From a virus: a DNA stretch of 64,000 bases. The position numbers and the translations under genes are program-made. A model generated the notes under the pieces. The model was not told the origin of the DNA. It did no database searches and saw only the letters and a program-made list of their open reading frames with translations. The stretch lies in IMG/VR virus record IMGVR_UViG_3300028364_000026, positions 1 through 64,000 of that record. One strand, given 5' to 3'. This document shows, piece by piece, positions 7,075 to 16,699 of the stretch (position 1 is its first letter; each line of letters starts with the position of its first letter).

Positions 7075-9927
7075 TTGATAAATATAGATAATTTAAGAGG
7101 GCGTTCAGCAACTACTCTATTAGAAAAATATGAAGGGGTTAATCCTTATATTCAAAAATTAAAACTAGAATATAAAAAAAACCTTAAATTAGTTTTAACG
7201 GACAACCAATCAAAATATATTGAAGACAATTATGAGTCAGAACCTATATTTATAAATCGAGTTATTGGTATAACACCGTATTTGGGTGAAGAACTAAAAA
7301 ATAAATATGGTGTTTCTTTTATACCAGAAAAAATATTAGTTGAATTTATTTTAGCTGAAACAGAAAAAACGTTTCATGTCTATGGAAAACTAAAGCGTAA
7401 TCAATTAGAATCTAGAATGTATTGGATTCCAAAAACACAACTATTAGAAGACCCTTATTTTGAAGAATTACCAGTAAATGTAGACTTCACCAAATACAAC
7501 AATATATTATCCGAGATGGGTAAAAAATTATATAACCACCAAGAAGATGGAATTAAGTTTTTATTGGCTAGAAAGGGCTGTATTTTAGCTGATGACATGG
7601 GTTTAGGTAAAACTATATCATCAATTATTGCAGCACTAGAATCTGGTGCTAAAAAGATATTAATTGTTTGCCCTTCATCAACAAAAATTAATTGGGAAAG
7701 AGAAATCAACATTTTTTGTCAAGACACTGCAATAGTTGAGGGTAAAAAATGGAAAGAAGCAAAATTCACTATTATTAATTTTGATGTTTTAAAAAACTTT
7801 CACACTTTAGTGGACAATAGAAAAAAAGACGAAGAAGGTGTTGTTTTATCAAGAGAATTGGTTAATGCTGGTTTTGACCTATGTATAATTGATGAGGCTC
7901 ATTATTTAAAGAACAATGATAGTATTCGAGGTAAAATAATGGTCGAATTAAGTACAAAACATAATCTTGATAGAGTTTGGTTATTAACTGGTACCCCAGT
8001 AGCCAATAGACCGATGGATTTCTTTAACTTATTAAAAATAATTAAATCTCCAATTGCAAATAATTGGAAACACTTTGCTGTTAGATATTGTGAAGGTCGT
8101 CAATTCTTTAGAGTTCTTAAAAGCGGCATGAGAAAACAAATTTGGTTAACCGATGGAGCTTCTAACTTAGAAGAACTTGCTAATAAGACTAAAAACATCA
8201 TTATAAGACGTTTAAAAACAGAAGTTTTGGATATGCCAGATAAAATTGTTTCACCGATGCACCATGTGTTAGATAGTAAAGGAGTTAAACTTTATGATGA
8301 ATTGTGGGATGATTATTTAGTTAAAAGAGCCAGTGAAGGTAAAAAAACAAAGGACTTACAAAAGGAATTAGTTGAACTTATTTTACTTAGAAAATTCATT
8401 GCGATTCAAGCAATACCATATACTATTGAAATGGCAGAAAATGCGATTGAAATGGGTCGGAAAGTAATTATATTCACAAATTTTACTGAAGAGTTAGAAA
8501 TAATTACAAATCATTTCGGAAAATTAGCGGTAAAACATAATGGTTTAATGACTACAAAACAAAAACAAACATCCGTTGATAATTTCCAAACCAAACCAAA
8601 GGTCAAAGTTTTTGTTGGGAACATTAAATCTGCTGGTGTTGGTATTACTCTAACAGAAGCGACTGTAGTTATTTTTAACTCATTTGATTGGGTAAGTGGT
8701 AACAATGAACAAGCTGAGGATAGATGTGTTTTTGGTGGACAATTAGTTATGACAAATAATGGTTATAAATTAATTGAAGATATTGAAATAAATGATTATG
8801 TGTATACACATAATGGTAATTTTAAAAAAGTAGTTGATACACACACACATTTAGAACGTAAAAAAACTAGAGTCGATATTAATGCGTTAGGTTATAATTT
8901 TCCTTTAAGCTTAACTAATGACCATAAAGTTTATGTTTACAATAACACAACCGAAAACTTCGAATGGATTGAGTGTGGTTTGTTAGATATCAATAAGCAT
9001 AGTTTAACCTTAAAATCAAATAAGCAACCTAAAAAAAGAAAAGAAACTTTAGAAGTAATTAATTACTACAATAACACGGTTGATAATAACTTTGAAGTTA
9101 AACAAAAAAATTCTAGGTCAAAGTTGTTACCAGAAAATGTAGAATTAACTAATGATTTATTATATGCTTTTGGTTTTTTTATTGCTAATGGTTGGATTAA
9201 TGATATATCCGAAACAAAATATAATATAGTTAGTGTTTGTCAAAAAATAGATGATAAAAAAAGATATGATGCGGCTAAATACATTATCGATATCTTCAAA
9301 AAAAGTTTTAACCTTAATAAACATTCAGAGTATATCGATAAAGATAATACTAAAACATGTACTATACGCTCTAAAAATCTAGTGACAAATTTTATAAATT
9401 GGTTCGGTAAAGGTGTTGAAAATAAACAATTACCAAGTTGGGTTGATGAGTTGAGTGATGAACAATTAAGATATTTATTAGAAGGGTATTATCATGGTGA
9501 TGGGAACAAAATAAAAAACACACATGAAACTACAACAGTATCAAATAAATTAGGTTCACAATTAATTAGATATAACACTGATTTAACACTTAATAGAAAT
9601 AAAATAATAAAAATAGATGATTATATTATCTATCCTATAAAAAGTTTACATATAAGTAAACCAAAAAGAGGCGAAGAAAGAGTTTATGATTTATCAGTTG
9701 AAGGAGACCATTCGTTTGTTGTTGGAAACTATAACGTACATAACTGTTTTAGGATTGGACAAAAAAATGATGTCAGTGTATATTACCAGTTATTCGATAA
9801 CACCATATCAACTAGAATGTGGTCGGTATTAAAGAATAAAAAAGAAATAATAAATATAATTATAGGTGATACAACATTGAGTGATGAAGAAAAAACAAAC
9901 CTATTAATTGATGGTTTAATAAAATAA
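7075..9927 (+). CDS. SNF2/UvsW-type superfamily 2 helicase, intein-interrupted
   Basis: An ATP-driven DNA translocase or helicase, probably acting in recombination-dependent replication or repair like T4 UvsW. Walker A is DDMGLGKT at residues 173-180, the DEAH box (IIDEAHYLKN) is near 271-280, and motif III is LLTGTPVANRP. Motifs V and VI are GNIKSAGVGITLTEA and QAEDR...CFRIGQ. A 340-residue intein splits motif VI between Arg550 and Cys891. The spliced protein would be about 610 residues, near the small SNF2 proteins of phages. The start is TTG at 7075, since no ATG lies before the conserved N-terminal part. A weaker TTG start with an A/T-rich leader suggests modest expression. Confidence 0.9.
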   Translation: MINIDNLRGRSATTLLEKYEGVNPYIQKLKLEYKKNLKLVLTDNQSKYIEDNYESEPIFINRVIGITPYLGEELKNKYGVSFIPEKILVEFILAETEKTFHVYGKLKRNQLESRMYWIPKTQLLEDPYFEELPVNVDFTKYNNILSEMGKKLYNHQEDGIKFLLARKGCILADDMGLGKTISSIIAALESGAKKILIVCPSSTKINWEREINIFCQDTAIVEGKKWKEAKFTIINFDVLKNFHTLVDNRKKDEEGVVLSRELVNAGFDLCIIDEAHYLKNNDSIRGKIMVELSTKHNLDRVWLLTGTPVANRPMDFFNLLKIIKSPIANNWKHFAVRYCEGRQFFRVLKSGMRKQIWLTDGASNLEELANKTKNIIIRRLKTEVLDMPDKIVSPMHHVLDSKGVKLYDELWDDYLVKRASEGKKTKDLQKELVELILLRKFIAIQAIPYTIEMAENAIEMGRKVIIFTNFTEELEIITNHFGKLAVKHNGLMTTKQKQTSVDNFQTKPKVKVFVGNIKSAGVGITLTEATVVIFNSFDWVSGNNEQAEDRCVFGGQLVMTNNGYKLIEDIEINDYVYTHNGNFKKVVDTHTHLERKKTRVDINALGYNFPLSLTNDHKVYVYNNTTENFEWIECGLLDINKHSLTLKSNKQPKKRKETLEVINYYNNTVDNNFEVKQKNSRSKLLPENVELTNDLLYAFGFFIANGWINDISETKYNIVSVCQKIDDKKRYDAAKYIIDIFKKSFNLNKHSEYIDKDNTKTCTIRSKNLVTNFINWFGKGVENKQLPSWVDELSDEQLRYLLEGYYHGDGNKIKNTHETTTVSNKLGSQLIRYNTDLTLNRNKIIKIDDYIIYPIKSLHISKPKRGEERVYDLSVEGDHSFVVGNYNVHNCFRIGQKNDVSVYYQLFDNTISTRMWSVLKNKKEIINIIIGDTTLSDEEKTNLLIDGLIK
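8725..9744 (+). other. Intein in helicase motif VI (340 aa)
   Basis: Begins with Cys551 (CVFGGQLVM) and ends YNVHN before Cys891. Block B shows LTNDHKVYVY and block F is VYDLSVEGDHSF. Two LAGLIDADG motifs are visible (YAFGFFIANG and LLEGYYHGDG). The first has Asn instead of the catalytic acid. Removing it restores QAEDR-CFRIGQ, the classic SNF2 motif VI. A standard class 1 intein with a homing-endonuclease domain. Confidence 0.95.
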
Positions 9928-9954
9928 AATAAAATAAAATAATAAATTAATAAA

Positions 9955-10209
9955 ATGGTAACAATATACACATTTCCAGAATGTCCTTACTGCAATACTT
10001 TAAAAGGGTATTACACAAAAGAAAATATTGAATACAAAGAAGTAAATGTAGAACTAAAAGAAAATGAAGAGGAATGGAAAAAAATTTCAGAACTTTCAAA
10101 ATCTGAAATGGTACCTCTAATTAAAGTAAACAAACAATTACTTGTTGCAAATGTTTCTTTTAAAACAATAGAAGAAGCTGTTGAAGTAACTAAGAAATTT
10201 TTAGAATAA
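9955..10209 (+). CDS. Glutaredoxin/thioredoxin-like protein (84 aa)
   Basis: A small redox protein with the active-site CPYC near residue 11 after a beta strand (MVTIYTFPEC), and a MVP cis-proline loop near residue 60. This fits the glutaredoxin family, which passes electrons to ribonucleotide reductase and other phage enzymes. It follows the helicase closely and is probably cotranscribed. The length is normal for a phage glutaredoxin. No reductase gene is in the window, so its partner is unknown. Confidence 0.9.
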   Translation: MVTIYTFPECPYCNTLKGYYTKENIEYKEVNVELKENEEEWKKISELSKSEMVPLIKVNKQLLVANVSFKTIEEAVEVTKKFLE

Positions 10210-10245
10210 TTGATTAAAGTTTTATATTTACTATAAAACAACATT

Positions 10246-11400
10246 ATGTCAATAAAAACCGAAGAACGTGAAAAACTATATAGACAATTCAAACATTCAA
10301 TGGGGGCACCCATTCGTAAGGTTGAATTAGAAGATGAACAGCTATGTACATTGTTAGAAATAGCGATAGAAGACTATGCTCAATATGTTCAAGAATGGTT
10401 AATTGAACACCAATGGCAATCATTGTTAGGTCAAAATTTAGATACTGTAGACATGGCATTTGCTTTAAGTGTTAGAAACTTTAACTTTATGACACAATAC
10501 ACTTATGCTTACTCTAAACAAGTAGGTTTACAAACAAATGGACCTTGGGAATTAAAAAAAGATTATGTTGAAATTGAATCTGGAAGACAAGTTTATTCAA
10601 TTCCAGCTGGTCGTGAAATTAATGAAGTACTTTGGATTACCCCACCTCCTATGAATAGAGCTTTGTTATCTAATTTTGGTGGTATTGACGCTGGTTTTGG
10701 TGGTGGTTTTGGACAAATGGGTGGTGGTGTAGGCACAATGGGTGCTGGTGGTGGAAATATGGGTTATTATATTGCACCAGCTTTTGATATATTACTAACC
10801 GCTGCCGATATGAATTTAAAAAACCGTATCGTTAGAAGTGAATTAGTTCATAAAATAACAGCTGGCCCAAATGGAACTAAACTACTTCATTTGATGAGTA
10901 CTCCTGGTTCTAAATTATCTTTTGGTGGTTCAGCTGGTGGGTTAGGTGCTGGAGTTGGTGGTGCTATGAACATGGCTGGTTGTCAAGTTTGGTATCACTA
11001 TTACGACACTACACCAGAGAATTTAGACGAATGCCTTAACGACAACCCAGATATCATTAAAATGCCAAATCAAGTACCATTAGCTAGGTTAGATTATGCT
11101 GATTTCAATGAACCCACAAAAACACTTATTCGACAACTATTTATCGCTGAATCAAAAAGAGCATTAGGTAGAACTAGAGGGAAATTTGGTGGTATAGTAG
11201 GACCACCAGATGCTGAGAGAACTATGGATTATGAAAGTTTAATCTCTGAAGGTAATGAAGAGAAAAAAAGTGTTTTAGAAAGGTTAGAAGAAAGACTTAT
11301 TAGACTTTCTTCAACAAAACAACTAGAAAGAGGGGCAACAGAAGCTTCTAGCTTAAACACTTTCTTAAAACACCAACCTTTAGGTTTTTGGGTTTACTAA
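10246..11400 (+). CDS. Probable neck or head-completion protein (384 aa)
   Basis: The N-terminal 90 residues are helical (MSIKTEEREKLYRQFKHSMG), followed by a beta segment (VEIESGRQVYSIPAGREINEVLWITPPP). A Gly-rich insertion covers residues 150-250, and the C-terminus is charged and ends in QPLGFWVY. The order of helical domain, beta domain and C-terminal tail recalls gp13-like neck proteins of T4-like phages, but the match is by impression only. The Gly/Met-rich loops are odd and look like low-complexity insertions. It ends at a hairpin terminator shared with the convergent polymerase gene. Confidence 0.5.
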   Translation: MSIKTEEREKLYRQFKHSMGAPIRKVELEDEQLCTLLEIAIEDYAQYVQEWLIEHQWQSLLGQNLDTVDMAFALSVRNFNFMTQYTYAYSKQVGLQTNGPWELKKDYVEIESGRQVYSIPAGREINEVLWITPPPMNRALLSNFGGIDAGFGGGFGQMGGGVGTMGAGGGNMGYYIAPAFDILLTAADMNLKNRIVRSELVHKITAGPNGTKLLHLMSTPGSKLSFGGSAGGLGAGVGGAMNMAGCQVWYHYYDTTPENLDECLNDNPDIIKMPNQVPLARLDYADFNEPTKTLIRQLFIAESKRALGRTRGKFGGIVGPPDAERTMDYESLISEGNEEKKSVLERLEERLIRLSSTKQLERGATEASSLNTFLKHQPLGFWVY

Positions 11401-11403
11401 AAC

Positions 11404-11436
11404 AAAAAAAATGGAGCAATTTGCTCCATTTTCTTT
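11404..11436. terminator. Two-way hairpin terminator
   Basis: A stem AAAATGGAGCAA / TTGCTCCATTTT has A-rich flank on one side and T-rich on the other. It lies between the convergent neck-type gene and DNA polymerase, so it can stop transcription in both directions. Confidence 0.8.
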
Positions 11437-14400
11437 TTAAAAACCCCATTCATCTTCTACCTCTACTATTATAGTTTTAGGTTCTTCTTCTTTAATTTTT
11501 TCTATTGTATAATTATCTGGAACATCACCAAAGGTATCATCAAATCCATCATCTAAAATTATATTTTCATCGCTTCTAATAAGATTACCTTTTTCATCCA
11601 CTTTTAAGTCATCATTACCATCCTCATCTTCGGATAAACTAATTTTTTTGTTAGTTTCAATCGGTTGTTGATTAAGTATAGTCTTTAATGAATGTTCTTT
11701 AGCCCTTTCCATGATTGAATCTATTTTCTTATCAGAATATATTTCAGTAAATAAAACAGAAACTGTGGAACCAGTAAATGCGATACACTCGGAAAGATAA
11801 TTTAACCATTCATCATATTTTGTAAAACTATCTTTATTTCCAGCATTCTCATAATATGCTTTTCTAGATATCGCATCTTTTTCATATTTAAAAATATCGT
11901 TAAAATAACACAAAACAACACCCCATTTTCTTGAAACCAATGCAAAACTATCATCTTCAGCAATATCTGCAAGTACAAATATATCAACAGGTAATTTCCC
12001 CTCCATAGCTAATTCTAAATCAGAAACTTCTAAGTGTCTAATTATGTCTTCCATACGTTCTTTCTCTTGCTCAATTCCTACCAACCTTTGAGCCACTAAT
12101 CTTTCATGGTAATCAGTTCTAATAACAGACCACTCATCCTCTTCCATGTTATTGGGTAGTTTATCTACTTTATCCCAGAATTTAATCTCTCTATCTTCCA
12201 TTATCATCAAATTTTCATATGAATCTTGGTCAATAGTTTTAAATGGTTTTCCAGAGATTAGACCGCATTCTACTTTAGTAAAAATAGTTCTTTCTTTTAA
12301 TTTTTCGATTACTTCTTTTGTCTCTTTGTCTTTTACCTTAACAACTCCCAATAAAACTTTATCCCTAATTTCTGGTTCAAAACAAACCAATAAGGGTTTT
12401 ACTTTTTTATTAAAAGCGTCTAAATAACGGGCTACATTATACTCATCTGTAAATAATTCTAAATCAATTTCTTCTACCCTTTCTTCTAAAGCTTCAATGG
12501 TTCTATCTTCACTATCATCAATTGTTTTATTTTTAATCTTGGTAATAACTTTTTTAATCACTTCAAGTTCTTTGATTAATTCAAAATCTCTTTCAACAAC
12601 ACTTGTATCGATTAATTTACTATTTAACTGTACTTCTTTTTTGACTGGTGGTAATGGCATTCCTTCATTTTCTAATTTCCATTTTTCAGATTGCTTTTTA
12701 GTCATTTTATTCACATCAACAGTTTTTAAATCACCAGTTGATTTAGACTTACCAATATTAATGTAGTACAACGTATCACCTAATGTTACTTCTAATCCGC
12801 TCCTAACTGCTAATTCCATGTGAGCTTGTTTCGGTAAAGGATTACCAGCTTTATTCTTTAAAAAAGCTTTTTTCTTATAATCAGCTATTGTTAATTTAAC
12901 TCTCCCTTTAGATGCAATCTTAACTAATGGAATTTGGTAATTATAAATTTTATCAACATATTCATAATAGTAATTAATAAAGGAATGACCATCAGCGTCT
13001 AACAACATTCTAATTGATTTACCTATAAAGTCTTCAATATAGACTGGCATCCTTTTAGACTTGATTGAATTACCAACCAATTTCACTTTACCTCCAATAT
13101 CGTTTGCGTAGTTCTTCCTAGAAAAATTTATTGTTGAATTACAATAATCATCAATATCTAGCCCCATTCTACCCATCATGAATGTTTCATTAAACTCACC
13201 CAATACAGCATCAACACCAATAGCGTCCTTACCAGCATCTTCCTCTGTTTTCCAATGCGTTCCTTTAATACGATACTTTATTTCATCAATGTTTTCTGGT
13301 ACTGAAAAGTTGAAACCATCAGTATTCTTAAGGTTAACCATACCAACACCACCAATAAAGGTACCATCTTCTGTTGATATGTCATAAACGAAACTATCTT
13401 TATCTTTATTGTCGATTATTTCATTTTCCCAAACTTCACCAGATTTCATTAATTTTTTATCGGTAAAATTTGAATTATTACTGTTTGTGTTTTCTAACTT
13501 AAAAGAAATAAAATTATCTTTTCTGGTTTTAATGATGTACTCAATACCTAATTCGTTTAAAATAAATGACAACCCAGCCATGGCGACTTGTGAGTTCATA
13601 CCTATATCTGAGATTGTTTCCAAAGAATCACCATAACCATCAGAAGCACACATACCATCGAAGAAATATTTCTTTATTGACACATCAGAATTTAAAATAA
13701 ATATAGGTACTTTTTTCTCTCCATATGAAGTGTAAAAATCGTTATGAAATTTTGTTGTTAAACTAACATCATTAACAACCAAAGTATATACACCACTAGA
13801 TTTTAAATGGTCCTCAATTATTCCAGTTACCTTATAATCATTTAGTAATATTTCATTCAATTTTTCTAAAAAAACTAAATTATTGTTAGAAACCCTCCAA
13901 TCACCACTAGTTTTTTCTACTTTAACTGAACCATTATTTAAAAAGACCCCTAATAACCAAGCCTTGTTATAATTTAAATAATTTAATGAATTGAATTTAT
14001 CTATTTCAGTATAAATATCTATAACATCACCTCTTTTTAACGATGATGGTTTAACCTGAATACTATTTTGAAATAATGAATGGTCCTCGGTAACATTAAT
14101 TAATCTATTTTTTGTTGTTACCGTATGAATTTTTTTATCGGTTCCATGTCTATAGATATAATTAACATTTTTCCAACCATTTACTGTTAATACCTCATAA
14201 GGTTTAGCACCATAATCTCTTAGACCATCTAAATCTATATAACCTGAATTATTATCAAATAAATCACAAATAGGTACAATGTTTAATAAATTATCTTTGC
14301 CTTTAATATAAACGGGTGTGTCGAAAGTTACTGAGTCACCAACTAAAGGTTTAAAACCATATTTTTCAGTAAAAAACTTAACCATGAAACGTAAATATTG

Positions 14401-16200
14401 TCTTCCACGACAAGTTGTTTCTTCTGCTGAATCAGTATCACCCCAATTAAAAATATAAGGGGCACCATATGAACCAAACCATGAGTTAGCAAGAATTTTC
14501 AATGGTAACTGTTTTTTATCATATACGTTAGCCAACGCCTTAGATTCACGTATGGTTTCAGTTATTTTTTTTATTTGTTCTTCTGATAATGACTTATCTT
14601 CTTTTAATTTTTTTTCTAACCCTTTATATTTTTTCTTTTCTTTTCCGTTTAAATTTTTAAATTTATCTCGTGTGTCAACGACATAACTTAACATACCTTC
14701 CATTACGCCACTAATATCTAATAATGGAAATATACCATGTGTCAATTGAGTTTTTGGATACAGACCCGCATAATCTAGCTTAATCACACCTTTGGCATAA
14801 CCAACCTCTAACAATCTTGATAAACCCCCAACAAAATCACGCTTTGATTGAGTTTCTGGAATAGCCAAACCATTTTCATAAGACCAAGCAGCCATAATAA
14901 GTTTCCACTGTCCAGCGGTACCCATAGTTGATGAACGCTGAAATGATGTAGGGATAATTTTTGAAATAAGAAAACTTGCTTGATTAAAAATATTATCAAT
15001 TTGTTCCGTTTCCCAAAGGTCATCACACAAGTATCTTTGAACAATAAAATTACCTTTTACTATCTTGTAATTTGCTTTTAACTTTTTGTTTTCACTTATT
15101 TTATACCAATCACCATTTTTATCGTTAAAAGCGTATTCATTTACTTTATCGGCCCATATTGTATTAATTTTATCCCCAGGAACATAAACCCTATTATCTT
15201 TAGCTATCTCAGAATATTGGGTGATATACTTTAACCCCCAAGATTTTATCTCAGAATTAATAGCCATTGCCCTACGTACCGAATGAGAAATATCGATTAT
15301 ATTATAACCAAACATATTTGTTTGCTCATAAGGTTCAGTCTCACTCCCCAACTTAAGTGTTGCTGGCCTTCTCTTTATTTTAGTTGCACGGTTTAATGTA
15401 ATTGCTAATTCAGTAATTGGTATAGATAAACGTTCTGCACGTTCAAATAAGTATGGCCAGTCAAAGTTCTCTGAGTTATAACCAGTAATAACATCTGGTT
15501 GCACCATATCAATAATTTTAAAAAATCTTTCAATTGCTTCTCTTTCAGCATTCCTTCTTTCAATACCATTTTTACCATCAACTTCCAATAACCCTTCTAA
15601 GCCACGATTATCTCTAACACCAATTTGAAAAATGGCATTTTTTGATGCAAATAACCCTTCTGTTTCTAAATCGAATTGAAAACGATGTAAATCATCATAA
15701 TCATCCATTCCCTTAAACAATCTTTTTCCCGTTTGGATAAGAAATTGTTCTGTGGGGTTAAACATTACGAAGTCACGAATATTATCTTTATGGAAAATTT
15801 CAATTCCACCAAATTTAAAGAAATTAACTAAATGATTATAAGATTTACTTGAAGTTGCTAAATACTTATATCCGTTTTCCATTCTTTCAGGAACATCACC
15901 ACTATCATTTGAGACACGTAGTTTCTTTATTTTTATCCCATATTTAGCAGATTCCTCGATTATCTTTAATCTCTTACCATCATAAAGTCTTGTAGTAACA
16001 CCTTCTTTAAACCATAAAAATGGTTTAAAACCGCATTCCTCCATTCTTTTTGAACCACCTACTAATGTATCATTAATAATTAAAGTAACCGAAGGTCTAT
16101 CGTAATAAGATTCAATAGCCACGATGTGTTTCTGTGGGTCAGTACCTTTAAGAAATTCTTCAATTACCTCATTGCTTACTTTTACTTTATTTTCTTCCAT
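11437..16200 (-). CDS. Family B DNA polymerase, intein-interrupted (1587 aa)
   Basis: Replicative polymerase with 3'-5' exonuclease. Exo I is FDLETEG near residue 176, Exo II is TGYNSENFDW near 239, and motif A is KLDYAGLYP near 474. Motif B is LKILANSWFGSYG near 567. Motif C GDTDG is split by a 337-residue intein after Asp622. The spliced product is 1250 residues, much longer than T4 gp43 (898). The surplus lies after motif C, as roughly 350 additional residues with charged helices. The tail ends EDEWGF, which could be a clamp-binding peptide like the aromatic C-terminus of gp43; this is inference. A host-type promoter palindrome lies upstream at 16268-16287, suggesting early expression. Confidence 0.95.
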   Translation of the reverse strand: MEENKVKVSNEVIEEFLKGTDPQKHIVAIESYYDRPSVTLIINDTLVGGSKRMEECGFKPFLWFKEGVTTRLYDGKRLKIIEESAKYGIKIKKLRVSNDSGDVPERMENGYKYLATSSKSYNHLVNFFKFGGIEIFHKDNIRDFVMFNPTEQFLIQTGKRLFKGMDDYDDLHRFQFDLETEGLFASKNAIFQIGVRDNRGLEGLLEVDGKNGIERRNAEREAIERFFKIIDMVQPDVITGYNSENFDWPYLFERAERLSIPITELAITLNRATKIKRRPATLKLGSETEPYEQTNMFGYNIIDISHSVRRAMAINSEIKSWGLKYITQYSEIAKDNRVYVPGDKINTIWADKVNEYAFNDKNGDWYKISENKKLKANYKIVKGNFIVQRYLCDDLWETEQIDNIFNQASFLISKIIPTSFQRSSTMGTAGQWKLIMAAWSYENGLAIPETQSKRDFVGGLSRLLEVGYAKGVIKLDYAGLYPKTQLTHGIFPLLDISGVMEGMLSYVVDTRDKFKNLNGKEKKKYKGLEKKLKEDKSLSEEQIKKITETIRESKALANVYDKKQLPLKILANSWFGSYGAPYIFNWGDTDSAEETTCRGRQYLRFMVKFFTEKYGFKPLVGDSVTFDTPVYIKGKDNLLNIVPICDLFDNNSGYIDLDGLRDYGAKPYEVLTVNGWKNVNYIYRHGTDKKIHTVTTKNRLINVTEDHSLFQNSIQVKPSSLKRGDVIDIYTEIDKFNSLNYLNYNKAWLLGVFLNNGSVKVEKTSGDWRVSNNNLVFLEKLNEILLNDYKVTGIIEDHLKSSGVYTLVVNDVSLTTKFHNDFYTSYGEKKVPIFILNSDVSIKKYFFDGMCASDGYGDSLETISDIGMNSQVAMAGLSFILNELGIEYIIKTRKDNFISFKLENTNSNNSNFTDKKLMKSGEVWENEIIDNKDKDSFVYDISTEDGTFIGGVGMVNLKNTDGFNFSVPENIDEIKYRIKGTHWKTEEDAGKDAIGVDAVLGEFNETFMMGRMGLDIDDYCNSTINFSRKNYANDIGGKVKLVGNSIKSKRMPVYIEDFIGKSIRMLLDADGHSFINYYYEYVDKIYNYQIPLVKIASKGRVKLTIADYKKKAFLKNKAGNPLPKQAHMELAVRSGLEVTLGDTLYYINIGKSKSTGDLKTVDVNKMTKKQSEKWKLENEGMPLPPVKKEVQLNSKLIDTSVVERDFELIKELEVIKKVITKIKNKTIDDSEDRTIEALEERVEEIDLELFTDEYNVARYLDAFNKKVKPLLVCFEPEIRDKVLLGVVKVKDKETKEVIEKLKERTIFTKVECGLISGKPFKTIDQDSYENLMIMEDREIKFWDKVDKLPNNMEEDEWSVIRTDYHERLVAQRLVGIEQEKERMEDIIRHLEVSDLELAMEGKLPVDIFVLADIAEDDSFALVSRKWGVVLCYFNDIFKYEKDAISRKAYYENAGNKDSFTKYDEWLNYLSECIAFTGSTVSVLFTEIYSDKKIDSIMERAKEHSLKTILNQQPIETNKKISLSEDEDGNDDLKVDEKGNLIRSDENIILDDGFDDTFGDVPDNYTIEKIKEEEPKTIIVEVEDEWGF
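13324..14334 (-). other. Intein in polymerase motif C (337 aa)
   Basis: Residues 623-959. It begins with Ser1 (SVTFDTPVYI) and ends VNLKN before Thr960, so the penultimate residue is Lys, not His. Block B is NVTEDHSLFQ and block F is VYDISTEDGTF. LAGLIDADG-like motifs are LLGVFLNNG and FDGMCASDG. Excision joins LVGD to TDGFNF and rebuilds the polymerase catalytic motif. This is the known pol-c insertion site of other B-family polymerases. Confidence 0.95.
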
Positions 16201-16267
16201 TTAAGTTATTTTATCAAAAATACTCAATAAAATCATTATAACAAGTAGTTTAATGAAAAAAAAATAG

Positions 16268-16287
16268 TAACTTTGTAAACAAAGTTA
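16268..16287 (-). promoter_or_regulatory. Palindromic host-type promoter candidate for polymerase
   Basis: TAACTTTGT and ACAAAGTTA form a perfect 9-bp inverted repeat around AA. On the minus strand it contains TAACTTTG, matching the Bacteroidetes -7 consensus TAnnTTTG, about 80 nt before the polymerase ATG. A good -33 TTTG at normal spacing is not evident. The palindrome could also be an operator. Confidence 0.45.
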
Positions 16288-16306
16288 ATTTAATAACAAT
16301 AATAAA

Positions 16307-16696
16307 TTATTTTTTTATCGAACCATCCAAAATATTTATGAATAACTCTTCTTTAATTGGAACAATTAATAGACCAATTTCATTTTCGTTTGTAAACCCA
16401 TATTCAAAATTAATTTCAAATTTTCCAACATATCTACCAGCAATACTAGTATCTTTTTCTGAAAATCTATAGGTTAAATAGAATTCTGGTCCTATGCAGC
16501 TTTCTGGTTCTATTTGCATTGGAAATGTTGGTTTTTTAGCTATTCTTTTTACTCCAGTAATAACATCGGTCATAGTAAATGTAATGTTGGCGTTTTGTAT
16601 TTTATCTTGCAACCTATTAAAATCAGTTCTACCATCATTAATTAATTCTAATTTTAAAATTGGTAAAGTTGAGTTCTTATTTATATAAAATTCCAT
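16307..16696 (-). CDS. Baseplate/fibre-connector-like virion protein (129 aa)
   Basis: A short beta-rich protein. The start (MEFYINKNSTLPILKLELI) and the later ITFTMTDVITGVKRIAK strand resemble BppU-like N-terminal domains that attach fibres to baseplates. A conserved-looking YRFSEKDTSIAGRYVGKFEI follows and the end is LFINILDGSIKK. It starts four bases before the end of the next upstream gene, so it belongs to the fibre operon coming from 20235. Role is inferred from sequence style and location. Confidence 0.55.
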   Translation of the reverse strand: MEFYINKNSTLPILKLELINDGRTDFNRLQDKIQNANITFTMTDVITGVKRIAKKPTFPMQIEPESCIGPEFYLTYRFSEKDTSIAGRYVGKFEINFEYGFTNENEIGLLIVPIKEELFINILDGSIKK

Positions 16697-16699
16697 AAT

